Of a stretch of 64,000 bases of DNA, positions 1 through 8,925 are shown one piece after another. This stretch comes from an uncultured Kiloniellaceae bacterium (lineage in GTDB: Bacteria > Pseudomonadota > Alphaproteobacteria > Kiloniellales > Kiloniellaceae). Each line of letters begins with the position of its first letter. Within the stretch, counting starts at the first letter, position 1. Under the pieces are notes generated by a model. That model did no database searches, was not told the origin of the DNA, and saw only the letters and a list, made by a program, of their open reading frames with translations. The stretch lies in NCBI GenBank assembly GCA_947493695.1, contig CANLSF010000005.1:1-64000 (forward strand), written 5' to 3'. The position numbers were made by a program, and so were the translations under genes.

Positions 1-3000
1 CCCTTGCTGACAATCACATCGTTACCCGCGTAACCAAAGACTTTATTATTGCCACTGCCGGCAACCACAATGTCGTCACCTTCCAGAGCAAAGATCTTGT
101 CATTCCCGCCGCGACCGATCAGCGTGTCGTCACCGGCACCCCCAAACATATTTCCGCCGCTGGAGGTGGCCTTGATATACACGTCGGGGGCAACATTGGC
201 CGGCAGGCTCCCCACCAGCCAGGTCCCGTCGGCAAAAGCAAAGCTCTCCACGTCGGCAGATACGCGGTCCGTTCCTGCATATGCGCTGTTTTTACCCTGA
301 TACTTCACGGTGGCAGTGTTGCTGCCATCAAGCGTGATCCAATAGTCTTTTCGAAGCCCCGCAAAGACAGCGGTGTCGTTGCCGTCACCGCCCAACAGCG
401 TGTCGTTCCCTCGACCAGCGATTAGGGTATCGTCTCCCAACAATCCGGAGAGATGATCATTTCCACCGCCGCCGGAGAGAGTGTCATTACCTGCACCGCC
501 GAGCATAGTGTTCGCCCTCCCGTCGCCATTCGCGACGATCGGCTTTAGCGCCAGCTCAGCAAGCAAATCTGTAGTCGTGATGGTCTGGTCTGCAAAGGCA
601 AGCGCATCGCCCCATACCCTGTCGGTTCCTTCGTTAAAGATATCGGCGCCTGACATTTCCACCGAAAGAAAGCCATCGGAGCGCTGCACGAAGCTGTAAT
701 CGGCGTAGTTGCCCTGATAGACCGCCGTACCGCCGAAGAGGATGTCGTTACCGGCGCCGCCGATCAGACGGTCACTTGCGACCGCCAGATCCGAGGTGTT
801 GTTTTGAAAGGAAACGACGGTGTAATCGGAAACTTGCGTCAGCCCCCCACCATGCAGCACATCATCGCCAGCACCGCCGCGGATTTCGTCAATTCCTGAT
901 CCTCCATGCAGCGTATCCCTGCCTGCATCTCCATAGAGCGTATCACTTCCCTCATCGCCAAAAAGCCAATCTTCGTGATCGCCACCGTAAAGCGTATCGT
1001 TGCCATGGTTACCAGCCACAAGATCGTTTTCGGCACCGCCGTAGAGCAGATCATCACCGTCTTCGCCCAGGATAAAATCGACACCGTCGCCGCCAAAGAC
1101 CGTATCGTCTCCATTGGCTGCCTGGAGGTCGTCGTCGCCGCCATAGCCATAGATGATGTCAGGCGTATCGAAGCCTCTTAGTTTATTTTCACTCTCATCG
1201 CCATGAATGACGGCGCCGGAAACGTTGTTGCCTTCGGCGAGAGCTTGCGCGAGCGTCACTGTGCGATCCGCGAACTCCAGGAACGAGACCGACTTGAGAA
1301 CGTCAACGCCCTCATCCCCATCAATCGCATTCTGATCAAGGATCAGCACATTGCTTCCACCTGGAATACTGGCGAAAGCGTAATCAGCGAAGTTCCCATC
1401 ATAGACTGCTGTTTCGCCTTCAAGGCTGTCGTTACCTGCACCACCTTTCAAACGATCATTACCGGCTCCGCCCACCAGGGTATCTGCACCGGCACCGCCA
1501 ATAAGTGTGTCTGCGCCCGCATCACCGATGAGACGGTCGTCTCCATCTCCACCATAGAGCAGGTCATCACCTTGTTCGCCATCAAGCGAATCATCTCCTG
1601 CCCCACCATCAAGGGAGTCATCGCCGTCACGACCCTCAAGTGTGTCCGCGCCATCTCCACCGAAGAGCGTGTCCTGGCCACTGGCGCCTTCAAGATAGTC
1701 ATCACCAGCTTCGCCGTAGATCAGGTTTGAACCTTCGAGTCCATACAACTCGTCGTTGCCAGCTCCGCCATAGAGGGTATCGTCCCCGTCGAAACCAGTG
1801 ACAAGGTCATCACCATCGTCGCCAAATAGCGTATCGTTCCCGAGCCCGCCTTCGAGGGTATCGTTTCCGTCTCCCCCCCTGAGCAGGTCATTTCCTTCTT
1901 CACCATAAAGCTGGTCCTTGCCAGCTCCGCCCTCCAACAGGTCGTCGCCTTCACGCCCCTGAAGAATATCGTCTCCTGCAAAGCCATAGAGCGCGTCGTT
2001 CCCGTTGAAACCCTGCAACCAATCAAATCCGTTGGTTCCATTGATCACCAGATCAGGTGCGTCCGGAATAATCAGGCTCTCGACATCGATCGTCTGATCC
2101 GCGAACTCAAGGTAACTCACGTTATGAACGGTATCGGTGCCTTCATCGCCATCTGCTGCATTCAGGTCGATGACCGAAAATTCGATCCTGTAGTTCCAGG
2201 ATATCGAATAGTCGTTGTAATTTCCGGCGAAGCGCGCAACGTCGCCTCCGACAAAAGTATGGGCGCCGCCGTCGATAAAATCATCGCCGAGGCCGCCCAT
2301 CATCGTGCTAGCAGAGGTGTCGCCGTACAGACTGTCCGCCCCTTCACCGCCAAACAACAAGTCGCCGTTCGCCCCCCTACCGATCAGCGTGTCATCGCCC
2401 GCACCGCCATAAAGCGTATCTTTTGAGTTTGATCCGCCCGTAAGTGTGTCGTTGCCAGCGCCACCGAACGCTGTGTCTGCAACAGCATCGACGCTTTCAG
2501 TATTCAGATAGTCGTTCCCGTTTCCTCCGTACAAGAGATCCAACCCATTGCCACCCTCGAGGCGGTCGTTGCCGTCGCCACCTTCAAGACGATCGTCACC
2601 ATCGCGACCATACAGGGTGTCATTGCCGTTCCCACCTAAAAGGACGTCATTTCCAGCGCCGCCATCCAACGTGTCATCACCGTTTCCGCCGTCGAGCGTA
2701 TTGTCCAGCGCGTTGCCGATAATGTTGTCGTGCCACGCACCGCCAACCGCGTTCTCAATCTCCGCACCATAAGCAATTGCGATGTTGTTCGTCATGTTGG
2801 GCGTATCGCTGAACGCCCCTTCGTTCAGATCGATCTTCGCCGTCCCGTAGTAGGAAGTGTATCCGGAGAAATCGAGCGTATCAGTTCCACCAGCATCCCA
2901 GATTGCAATCACGGGATTGCTGTTAATGGTAAAGTCAAAGGCGTCGCGGTCGGCAGTGGAATTAAAACCGTAAACCGTATCTCCCGTCCGGGTGGTGGTA

Positions 3001-3776
3001 TCGACGCCGTAAATCGACTGAATCGCGGCGATATCGTGCAATAATGGGGATGCGGCGAAACGGGTGCCGCCATTGACATGATCCGCGCCCGAATAGCTCG
3101 CACTAAAGTAAGACATTACCGTGAATTCCCGGGTGTCCTGCGCGTATTCGGCTGAGTTGTTGAAGGTAATGGGATTCCCTGAGCCCGCATTGTAATCCCC
3201 GGGATGACCAAGACCCAGTGCGTGCCCCACCTCATGGATCATGGTCAGATAGCCGTAATCGTCGGGCTCTAACTGGCCGTTATGATAGTAATTGGGGTTC
3301 ACCCAGATATCACCGCCCCGACCGCCGCCCGGATAGTAGGCCCAGGCCACACCTGGGCCTGTCGTAGTATTGGCAAAGCGGATGTCGCCGCTGGCATCGG
3401 CGGTCTCGACAAAGGACACGCCCGCCACGTCGTCCCAAAGCTGCATCGCCTCCCGGGCAGCGTCGCGCTGCGCTGCGCTGAAAGCTGAAAACCCACTTCC
3501 CTCGCCGGTGTAACCGGCTGGCGCGGAGTTAAAGAAACTGTAGGAGATCGTTCCGCCGGACCACTCGGCGTTCGAACGGGTCAGATTACTGACAATCTGC
3601 GGCAGATCCCAGAGGGGTTTGGCTCCTGAAGCGCCGGAGGCACTCCCCGCATCGAAGGTCTCGCTCGAGACACCGCCTGCACAGCCGGCGCAGGAACAGC
3701 GATAACCTGTCGTAGCATTATGGACCAGAGTGATAGCAACCTCCTGCTGCAGCGCACCGAAGACGGCAATCCTCAC
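1..3776 (-). CDS. Serralysin-like RTX metalloprotease (partial, C-terminus beyond window)
   Basis: Secreted zinc endopeptidase of the M10/serralysin type. Reading the minus strand gives one open frame of about 1258 residues that runs off the window edge. Zinc site HEVGHALGLGHP lies at residues 181-192 (ligands H181, H185, H191; catalytic E182), followed by the Met-turn VMSYFS (M221) and then dozens of glycine/aspartate nonapeptides of the GGxGxDxLx type that bind calcium in this family. Four non-repeat inserts of roughly 50 residues with a GTDxV...FAD pattern break up the repeats (about 2080-2265, 1240-1435, 570-740, 200-395). There is no N-terminal signal peptide, as expected for type I export by a C-terminal signal, which is outside the window. 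No in-frame ATG precedes the protease domain; a GTG at 3776 just after the upstream stop is the best start. Function is confident; substrate unknown. Confidence 0.93.
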   Translation of the reverse strand, partial: MRIAVFGALQQEVAITLVHNATTGYRCSCAGCAGGVSSETFDAGSASGASGAKPLWDLPQIVSNLTRSNAEWSGGTISYSFFNSAPAGYTGEGSGFSAFSAAQRDAAREAMQLWDDVAGVSFVETADASGDIRFANTTTGPGVAWAYYPGGGRGGDIWVNPNYYHNGQLEPDDYGYLTMIHEVGHALGLGHPGDYNAGSGNPITFNNSAEYAQDTREFTVMSYFSASYSGADHVNGGTRFAASPLLHDIAAIQSIYGVDTTTRTGDTVYGFNSTADRDAFDFTINSNPVIAIWDAGGTDTLDFSGYTSYYGTAKIDLNEGAFSDTPNMTNNIAIAYGAEIENAVGGAWHDNIIGNALDNTLDGGNGDDTLDGGAGNDVLLGGNGNDTLYGRDGDDRLEGGDGNDRLEGGNGLDLLYGGNGNDYLNTESVDAVADTAFGGAGNDTLTGGSNSKDTLYGGAGDDTLIGRGANGDLLFGGEGADSLYGDTSASTMMGGLGDDFIDGGAHTFVGGDVARFAGNYNDYSISWNYRIEFSVIDLNAADGDEGTDTVHNVSYLEFADQTIDVESLIIPDAPDLVINGTNGFDWLQGFNGNDALYGFAGDDILQGREGDDLLEGGAGKDQLYGEEGNDLLRGGDGNDTLEGGLGNDTLFGDDGDDLVTGFDGDDTLYGGAGNDELYGLEGSNLIYGEAGDDYLEGASGQDTLFGGDGADTLEGRDGDDSLDGGAGDDSLDGEQGDDLLYGGDGDDRLIGDAGADTLIGGAGADTLVGGAGNDRLKGGAGNDSLEGETAVYDGNFADYAFASIPGGSNVLILDQNAIDGDEGVDVLKSVSFLEFADRTVTLAQALAEGNNVSGAVIHGDESENKLRGFDTPDIIYGYGGDDDLQAANGDDTVFGGDGVDFILGEDGDDLLYGGAENDLVAGNHGNDTLYGGDHEDWLFGDEGSDTLYGDAGRDTLHGGSGIDEIRGGAGDDVLHGGGLTQVSDYTVVSFQNNTSDLAVASDRLIGGAGNDILFGGTAVYQGNYADYSFVQRSDGFLSVEMSGADIFNEGTDRVWGDALAFADQTITTTDLLAELALKPIVANGDGRANTMLGGAGNDTLSGGGGNDHLSGLLGDDTLIAGRGNDTLLGGDGNDTAVFAGLRKDYWITLDGSNTATVKYQGKNSAYAGTDRVSADVESFAFADGTWLVGSLPANVAPDVYIKATSSGGNMFGGAGDDTLIGRGGNDKIFALEGDDIVVAGSGNNKVFGYAGNDVIVSK

Positions 3777-3985
3777 AAATGCAATCCGTTCCGGGATCCA
3801 GTTAGAGGGGCAGCAAGGCCTTCAAGAGCTTTCTTTTACAGTCGGGAGTATTGCGAAAAAGGACTTATGTTTTCGTTAAAATTTCCCACGAGAGCGTCTT
3901 CGCAAACGAGCTTAATTTGTGCTGTTTATTATTTTAAAACAGATAGGTAACGCGCGTTTTTTGTAACGGATAACAAGACTGCTCC

Positions 3986-4489
3986 CTATACCGGGATCAG
4001 GGCCGCCAGGACCTCCGCAGCCAGATACAAGCCAATTCCGAAGGATGTATGCGCAATGAGGCTGCGCAGGCGAGCCGCAGTGGGATCGGGAGTTTTCGAG
4101 GCCGCAATTCCTGCCCCCATCCCTGGCTGCAGCAGGAAAAATGGCGCAGCCAGCGTCACAAGGCCGGTCAGCAAAGCCGGGAGCAGCGACGGAGAACGGG
4201 CCCATTCAAGGCCGCAAAGGCCCATCAGCGCGCCCGCAAAGACAACCCCGATCGAGTAATGCGCACCCCAACCGATTAAGCCTTCCTGAGGCACGTCTGC
4301 GGCAGCAACAATGTTATTATGGGTGAAACGCCCGCGACACAGATGTCCGAGCCAACGCCCGAACATCGCATAATTCAGCCCGGGTACAGAAAAGGCTCGC
4401 TTCTGTAGGAGCGCCCAAAGATCCATGAAGGCTGTCGCTCCGCCCCCAATGACCACTGCGCGAAAAAGAAATTCGAACTCCTCGGTCAT
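3986..4489 (-). CDS. DUF2938 family membrane protein
   Basis: A 167-residue protein resembling the DUF2938 family of small integral membrane proteins, with about four hydrophobic segments (near residues 8-25, 75-95, 100-120 and 145-165). The start ATG at 4489 has a GGGAG ribosome site a few bases upstream. It is divergent from the ArsR-rhodanese regulator at 4617, and the shared region holds two identical-arm palindromes, so this gene is the most likely target of that regulator. The biochemical role of DUF2938 is not established; from context I infer a role in handling a thiol, sulfur or metal stress. Confidence 0.8.
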   Translation of the reverse strand: MTEEFEFLFRAVVIGGGATAFMDLWALLQKRAFSVPGLNYAMFGRWLGHLCRGRFTHNNIVAAADVPQEGLIGWGAHYSIGVVFAGALMGLCGLEWARSPSLLPALLTGLVTLAAPFFLLQPGMGAGIAASKTPDPTAARLRSLIAHTSFGIGLYLAAEVLAALIPV

Positions 4490-4510
4490 TTTTTACTCCC
4501 ACTCAAAAAC

Positions 4511-4591
4511 ATTCAATTGATTCTTTGAATGAAAACTGTTTGACAAGTTTCTGGCGACAGGTCAAGAAAACATTCAAACTATTGCTTGAAT
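4511..4591. promoter_or_regulatory. Paired operator palindromes in the DUF2938/ArsR divergent promoter
   Basis: Two perfect inverted repeats of the form ATTCAA-N8-TTGAAT lie at 4511-4530 and 4572-4591, 61 bp apart from start to start. They sit 22 bp upstream of the DUF2938 start and 26 bp upstream of the regulator start. ArsR/SmtB family repressors bind palindromes of this size, so the sites are probably where the 4617 product represses both genes. The spacing is close to six helical turns. Confidence 0.75.
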
Positions 4592-4616
4592 GATAGAGCG
4601 TATGTAAAATCCGCAA

Positions 4617-5279
4617 ATGACCGACCATGATATCCAGAGCCAGATCCTCAGCGAAACCGCGAACCTTGGCCGTACGCTCGGGCAAGCTCATCGCCTGAAT
4701 CTGCTTGAAACGATTGCCCAGGGCGAACGCTCGGTGGAGCGTCTTGGGGAGTTGACCGGCCTCTCCATTGCCAATGCCTCCCAGCACCTGCAGCACCTCA
4801 GGCGTGCCGGCTTCGTTCAGACGCGCCGGGACGGAAAGCGCGTGCTCTACCGCCTGGGTGACGGTCCGGTTCTCGAACTGCTCACCGCTCTGAGGCAGTA
4901 TGTCGAGCACCAGCGCACCGAAATCGGCGCTTTCGTCGACGACAGCCGTCATCAACTCAACCGCGTCGAAGGCATTTCACGACATCAGTTGCTGAAGCGC
5001 CTGGAACAGGAAGCCGTAACCCTTCTGGATGTGCGCAGCGAGGAAGAATACGCACTTGGCCACCTGCCTGGCGCTCTGAACATTCCGCTGGAGGAACTGG
5101 AAAGCCGTCTGGCCGAGCTTCCGCTGGACCACGAGATCGTTGCCTACTGCCGGGGGCCTTACTGCGTTCTCTCGGTCGATGCTGTCACGGCGTTATGCGC
5201 CAAAGGATTGAATGCACGTCGTCTGGAACGGGGATTTCTGGACTGGAGAGCTGCAGGACTTAGCGTCGAAACGCTGTGA
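4617..5279 (+). CDS. ArsR-family regulator fused to a rhodanese domain
   Basis: A 220-residue two-domain protein. Residues about 10-95 form a winged-helix HTH of the ArsR type (recognition region SIANASQHLQHLRRAGFV). Residues about 120-215 form a rhodanese domain with the LLDVRSEEEYALGHLPGA signature and the active-site loop YCRGPYCVLS, so the catalytic cysteine is present. Fusion of the two suggests a repressor whose activity responds to sulfane sulfur or oxidation at the rhodanese cysteine. No classical ArsR metal-binding ELCVCDL motif is seen. Divergent from the DUF2938 gene, with paired palindromes between them; autoregulation is likely. Confidence 0.9.
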   Translation: MTDHDIQSQILSETANLGRTLGQAHRLNLLETIAQGERSVERLGELTGLSIANASQHLQHLRRAGFVQTRRDGKRVLYRLGDGPVLELLTALRQYVEHQRTEIGAFVDDSRHQLNRVEGISRHQLLKRLEQEAVTLLDVRSEEEYALGHLPGALNIPLEELESRLAELPLDHEIVAYCRGPYCVLSVDAVTALCAKGLNARRLERGFLDWRAAGLSVETL

Positions 5280-5417
5280 CATCCGAAGTAAACCGAAAGC
5301 CTGATAAGAATTGAAAATGCGCCTTGGAAAGAAACTGAAACCAAGGGAAATCGCCCTGCTGGTCATTACCTTGAGCTTTACCCTCGCTATCAAGCCCCGC
5401 GCCGGCAGGTGCTAACT

Positions 5418-6329
5418 TCACAGAAAAAGCTCACCGGAACTTACCAGCACGCAGTTGCCTGTGATTTCGGCACGGGCCTCGGCAGCGATCACCTCAACTT
5501 CGATCAGGCTCGGCCGTCCAATCTCTAGTCCCTGCTGAATTCGGGCCCTGCAAACTCTGTATCCGCTTGAGGCAGCCAACAGCGACGTGAGAGCTCCCGC
5601 AGCGCTGCCTGTTGCGGGATCCTCGGGCGGATGACCAAGCGGCGAAAAGACCCTGGCACGAAGGTCGAACCGGCCCTCCGCGTCCGAGTTGATGACAAAA
5701 GCCGAAATGGCAAAGCCATCAACTGTCTCCTGGCCCCGCGCTTGCGCAGCCTTGAACGCCGAATTATTAGGCTCGATTGCCTCAAGGGCGGTTAGGTCCG
5801 TAATTTCGGCAAATGCAAAGGGCAACCCAACGCTGGCAACGCAGGGTGCTATTCGCGCGGAGGATATCTGGTCTATGGACAGGCCGAGACAGTCGGCAAT
5901 CATGGCCGGGTCAACTTCACCCAGGACCTCAAGCGTCTGCGGCGCCGTAATCTTTGCACCGGTCAACCTCTCCTGCTGTCGCTGCAAAACAACGGAGACC
6001 GGTCCGCCCATCTCATCAAACACCAGTTCGTCACCATCAACAGTCGCAGCCGTCTCTTCCGAACCGACAACAAACGCGGTGCCAATATTCGGATGCCCCG
6101 CAAAGGGGATCTCATCGAAGGGTGTGAAAATCCGCACCTTCGCATTTGACGCGCGATTAATCGGAGGCATAAGGAATGTGGTCTCCGAAAACCCGAATTC
6201 CTGCGCAATCGCCTGCATCTCATCATCCCCCAGTCCCTGCGCATCCTTTATCACTGCAACAGGGTTGCCGGCGAAACGCTTTGCCGTGAATACGTCGACA
6301 ATGCTGTAAGACACACTCTTTCGGGACAT
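5418..6329 (-). CDS. PhzF-family isomerase/epimerase
   Basis: A 303-residue member of the PhzF/YddE family, which has a diaminopimelate epimerase-like double fold and acts on small amino-acid-like or aromatic acids. Visible family marks are the N-terminal VDVFTAKRFAGNPVAVI, FSETTFLMP (catalytic Glu region), PFAGHPNIGTAFV in the first half, and DPATGSAAGAL in the second. I chose the ATG at 6329 over an upstream one because GGAG precedes it by about nine bases and the protein begins as the family does. The substrate is not predictable; no phenazine genes are nearby. Confidence 0.88.
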   Translation of the reverse strand: MSRKSVSYSIVDVFTAKRFAGNPVAVIKDAQGLGDDEMQAIAQEFGFSETTFLMPPINRASNAKVRIFTPFDEIPFAGHPNIGTAFVVGSEETAATVDGDELVFDEMGGPVSVVLQRQQERLTGAKITAPQTLEVLGEVDPAMIADCLGLSIDQISSARIAPCVASVGLPFAFAEITDLTALEAIEPNNSAFKAAQARGQETVDGFAISAFVINSDAEGRFDLRARVFSPLGHPPEDPATGSAAGALTSLLAASSGYRVCRARIQQGLEIGRPSLIEVEVIAAEARAEITGNCVLVSSGELFL

Positions 6330-6392
6330 CCGAATTTTCTCCGATACGTGATTTGCCCGGAAGCAACCAGGCACGACCTAGGCCGATCTCAA

Positions 6393-6863
6393 TTACACGA
6401 AACGGCTTGCGGTGCGCGCTTTCAGATATGCTGCAGGATCGGGTTCAGAATTCATCATGGTTTCACGCCAGGCTTCCTGTTCGGCGTTGATCACCCCGAG
6501 TTCCCAGACACAGGCGATGACGGGTCGTGCGGCCGTATTCATCGCTTCATCAGTTCCCCAAAGCCTGCGGCGGATATGTTGGCAAAGCACCGATCCCTGG
6601 ATCCACCAATGCGCAACAACGGAAACGCCGAGATCACCGGGATGAATGATAACAAAGCTAAGACCATTGTCCTCGCCCTCCGCTGCCACAAGCGGTGGAA
6701 CCTCTTCGGTCACGAACGCACGGGCATCGGCGATCACTTCGCGCGTAACCTCTTGCCCCTCGGCCACAATTCCGTAGACCTTGAGCTTCAAAGGATCGAT
6801 GTCCCAAAATCCCAGGTCGGACACCGCCCGGGGATGATAGAGTTCCGTACCGCCGTACGCCAT
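6393..6863 (-). CDS. Conserved-looking hypothetical protein, 156 aa
   Basis: I do not recognise this family. The 156-residue product has no signal peptide or membrane segment, is acidic, and has a compact globular composition with aromatic stretches such as FWDIDPLKLKVYG and VVAHWWIQGSVL. The ATG at 6863 is preferred over one 57 bases upstream because AAAGG precedes it and the region before it is non-globular. It lies 63 bases upstream of the PhzF gene on the same strand and could share its transcript. Confidence 0.7.
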   Translation of the reverse strand: MAYGGTELYHPRAVSDLGFWDIDPLKLKVYGIVAEGQEVTREVIADARAFVTEEVPPLVAAEGEDNGLSFVIIHPGDLGVSVVAHWWIQGSVLCQHIRRRLWGTDEAMNTAARPVIACVWELGVINAEQEAWRETMMNSEPDPAAYLKARTASRFV

Positions 6864-6912
6864 GGAGACACCTTTATTCAGGGCAGTCGCATCAGAGCAA
6901 TGCCGGCAAATT

Positions 6913-7119
6913 CTAAGCAAACCCCACCGTCTGCAATGTCAGGGAGCCATGATGTTCGAGAGGCACGCCATCTCGGCAGGGGCTGCGATGTTCCTGACGG
7001 CAGTGATTGTCCCGCCAGCGATCGCCGGTCTTCTTCCAGTCAGTCGATGCGCAGGCAGATAACACAAGACAAGCGCCCGCAAGCACAACGCCAAGCAGCG
7101 TACAGCTGCCAGGTAACAT
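6913..7119 (-). CDS. Small putative lipoprotein
   Basis: A 68-residue frame with an N-terminal hydrophobic stretch (about residues 4-22) ending in the lipobox-like LVLSAC, then a short, charged, Cys/His-containing tail. A GTG three bases further upstream is an alternative start. No strong ribosome site is visible. It could be a genuine outer- or inner-membrane lipoprotein, but the tail is low-information, so the call is tentative. Confidence 0.45.
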   Translation of the reverse strand: MLPGSCTLLGVVLAGACLVLSACASTDWKKTGDRWRDNHCRQEHRSPCRDGVPLEHHGSLTLQTVGFA

Positions 7120-7179
7120 CACATCGACCCGGGCGAAAGTTTCGTCTGAAGATCTGAGCGCAATGGTCTCAATTCGGTT

Positions 7180-7308
7180 TTAGAGCCGAACCGAACCATT
7201 CTCGGACTGATGAGCACTTTCCGCAGAAAAGTCCACCATGTTCAATACCACTGCGGCCCCAACTGAAATGGTAACCGCTGCAATGACGCTCGCCAAAAAA
7301 GCCTTCAT
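7180..7308 (-). CDS. 42-residue single-pass membrane peptide
   Basis: A very short gene with ATG at 7308 right behind an excellent GGAG ribosome site. It encodes 42 residues: MKAFLASVIAAVTISVGAA, a hydrophobic helix of about 20 residues, then a polar tail ending in SVRL. Many alphaproteobacterial genomes carry small proteins beginning MKAFLA and ending VRL, from memory of the family; their function is unknown. It stands alone between the lipoprotein and the WD40-cytochrome gene at the edge of the formate dehydrogenase locus. Confidence 0.7.
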   Translation of the reverse strand: MKAFLASVIAAVTISVGAAVVLNMVDFSAESAHQSENGSVRL

Positions 7309-7395
7309 CTCCAGCACTCCTCTTTATCGTTACGCAGCATTTCTGTATCGGAACCGCGTATAAATTCCACTGATTTACATTGTCTCGTCAAGTCG

Positions 7396-8772
7396 TTAGT
7401 TCGGTTTAGCGGTCGCATCTGTATCACGCTTTCCTTCGCCCGGCGCATTGGTAGCATTGTGATAACCGGCGGCGCGTTTCAGGAACTCGATCAATTCAGC
7501 CCGGTCTTCGTCCTTTGGAATACGTTGCAGCGGCATCTTGCTGCCCGGCGTGACCACATCGGGCCCCAGTCGGAACAAGGCATCGATAGTCTCTTCGTTC
7601 CAGACCAGATCGCCGTCCTTTAAGGCCGGCGAGTAGCTGTAACCCTCGTGCGTGCCGATCCGCCGCCCGAGCACGCCGTGGAGCGAAGGTCCCGCCTTGT
7701 GTTCATCGTCCTCGGTCAGGCTATGACATATCGCGCACTTGCGGAACTGCCAGGCGCCGGGAATGTCGGAATAGTCCGGCGCGCCTGCCCCGGTCGCAGC
7801 AGTCTGTACTCCATCCCTAAGCTCTTTGCCGTTTTCATCCAGGCGCCAAATCCGCGCGAGAGAGTCGGCACCGGCAGAGATCAGCACCGCCGCATCCGGT
7901 GTAAAGGCCAGCGACCAGACCACGCCTTTGTGGGCAACGTCCTGGGGCGAATAGAACTCGTTATCCAGGCGCCAGACCCGCAGCTTGCCGTCCGTGCCGC
8001 CGGATGCCGCAAAGCGGCCATCCTGCGATATTGCCGCCGCGAGGACCGCCCCCTGGTGACCACGCAGAACAGCTATTTCCTCACCTGTTTCGAGGTCCCA
8101 GTAGCGCAAAGTTTCATCAGCCGACGCACTGACCGCATGGCGACCGTCACCGGCGACCGCAATCGAGGAGACCCCGAAGTCATGTGCCGGCATCTGTTGT
8201 TTCAGGTTACCGGAAAGGGAATCCCAAACCCGGATCGTGCTGTCGGCTGCCCCGGTCACCACCTGGCCTTTCTGCGCCAGATAGGCAACCGCATTGACAG
8301 GCGCGCGGTGTTGAAGCACTAGAGGTTCGGCAGTCTCCGCGGCCTGCAGATCCCAGATCCTCACGGTCTGATCCCACGATGCCGACGCCACATAGCGGCC
8401 TTCGACAGAGACAGCGAGGTCGACGATTTTTCCCTGATGACCAGATAGCCGGCGCAATTCCTCTCCGGTCTCCAGGTCCCAGAGAATAACCACCTCGTCA
8501 TCACTGGCTGAGAGCGCCTTCGTACCGTCAGGCAGAAATGCGACCGCATTCACAGCGGCATCATGCCCATCAAGACGATGGGTTTCCTGTTCGCTTTTCA
8601 GGTCCCATAGAATCACGCTGTAGTCGAAGCTGGCGGTCAGCACCGCGGCGCCGTCGGGAGAAATCGCCAGACCATTCACCGGACCACCATGGCCGGCAAG
8701 ATCGGCACGGGCGGCGCCCAGACCCAGCATCAACTGAAGCAGGACTATCGTGGCAAGGAAACGCACCGTCAA
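7396..8772 (-). CDS. WD40 repeat protein with C-terminal cytochrome c domain
   Basis: A 458-residue exported protein. A signal peptide (about residues 1-23, cleaved after RA) is followed by about seven WD40 blades (residues 28-312, with repeated WDL and IWR ends), and then a class I cytochrome c domain. That domain has haem motif CAICH at 346-350, the GPSLHGVLGRRIGTHEGY region, and probable axial Met413. The fold implies a periplasmic beta-propeller carrying an electron-transfer haem. It is the last gene of the formate dehydrogenase strand run, so it may pass electrons to or from that pathway, but this is inference from position. A gap of about 150 bp separates it from the upstream gene. Confidence 0.92.
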   Translation of the reverse strand: MTVRFLATIVLLQLMLGLGAARADLAGHGGPVNGLAISPDGAAVLTASFDYSVILWDLKSEQETHRLDGHDAAVNAVAFLPDGTKALSASDDEVVILWDLETGEELRRLSGHQGKIVDLAVSVEGRYVASASWDQTVRIWDLQAAETAEPLVLQHRAPVNAVAYLAQKGQVVTGAADSTIRVWDSLSGNLKQQMPAHDFGVSSIAVAGDGRHAVSASADETLRYWDLETGEEIAVLRGHQGAVLAAAISQDGRFAASGGTDGKLRVWRLDNEFYSPQDVAHKGVVWSLAFTPDAAVLISAGADSLARIWRLDENGKELRDGVQTAATGAGAPDYSDIPGAWQFRKCAICHSLTEDDEHKAGPSLHGVLGRRIGTHEGYSYSPALKDGDLVWNEETIDALFRLGPDVVTPGSKMPLQRIPKDEDRAELIEFLKRAAGYHNATNAPGEGKRDTDATAKPN

Positions 8773-8925
8773 ATGCTCAACTCTCCCCCGCCGATCCTAA
8801 TTCCATCCTGATCCCCATGCGACATAGAAACGTCGAAAGTCCTTCAGACCATGCCGGAGCAAACATGAGGCCGCGCACATACGCGACCTCATGCTGCGCC
8901 TCAGCGCTCATCTCCGGCCGATCCG

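Noticed and set aside
839-2041. Several minus- and plus-strand frames within the RTX gene
   Set aside because: They are shadows of the repeated nonapeptides read in other frames; only the long minus frame has the protease motif and repeats.
7648-8322. 224-codon plus-strand frame opposite the WD40-cytochrome gene
   Set aside because: Antisense shadow; the minus frame has clear WD40 blades and a haem motif.
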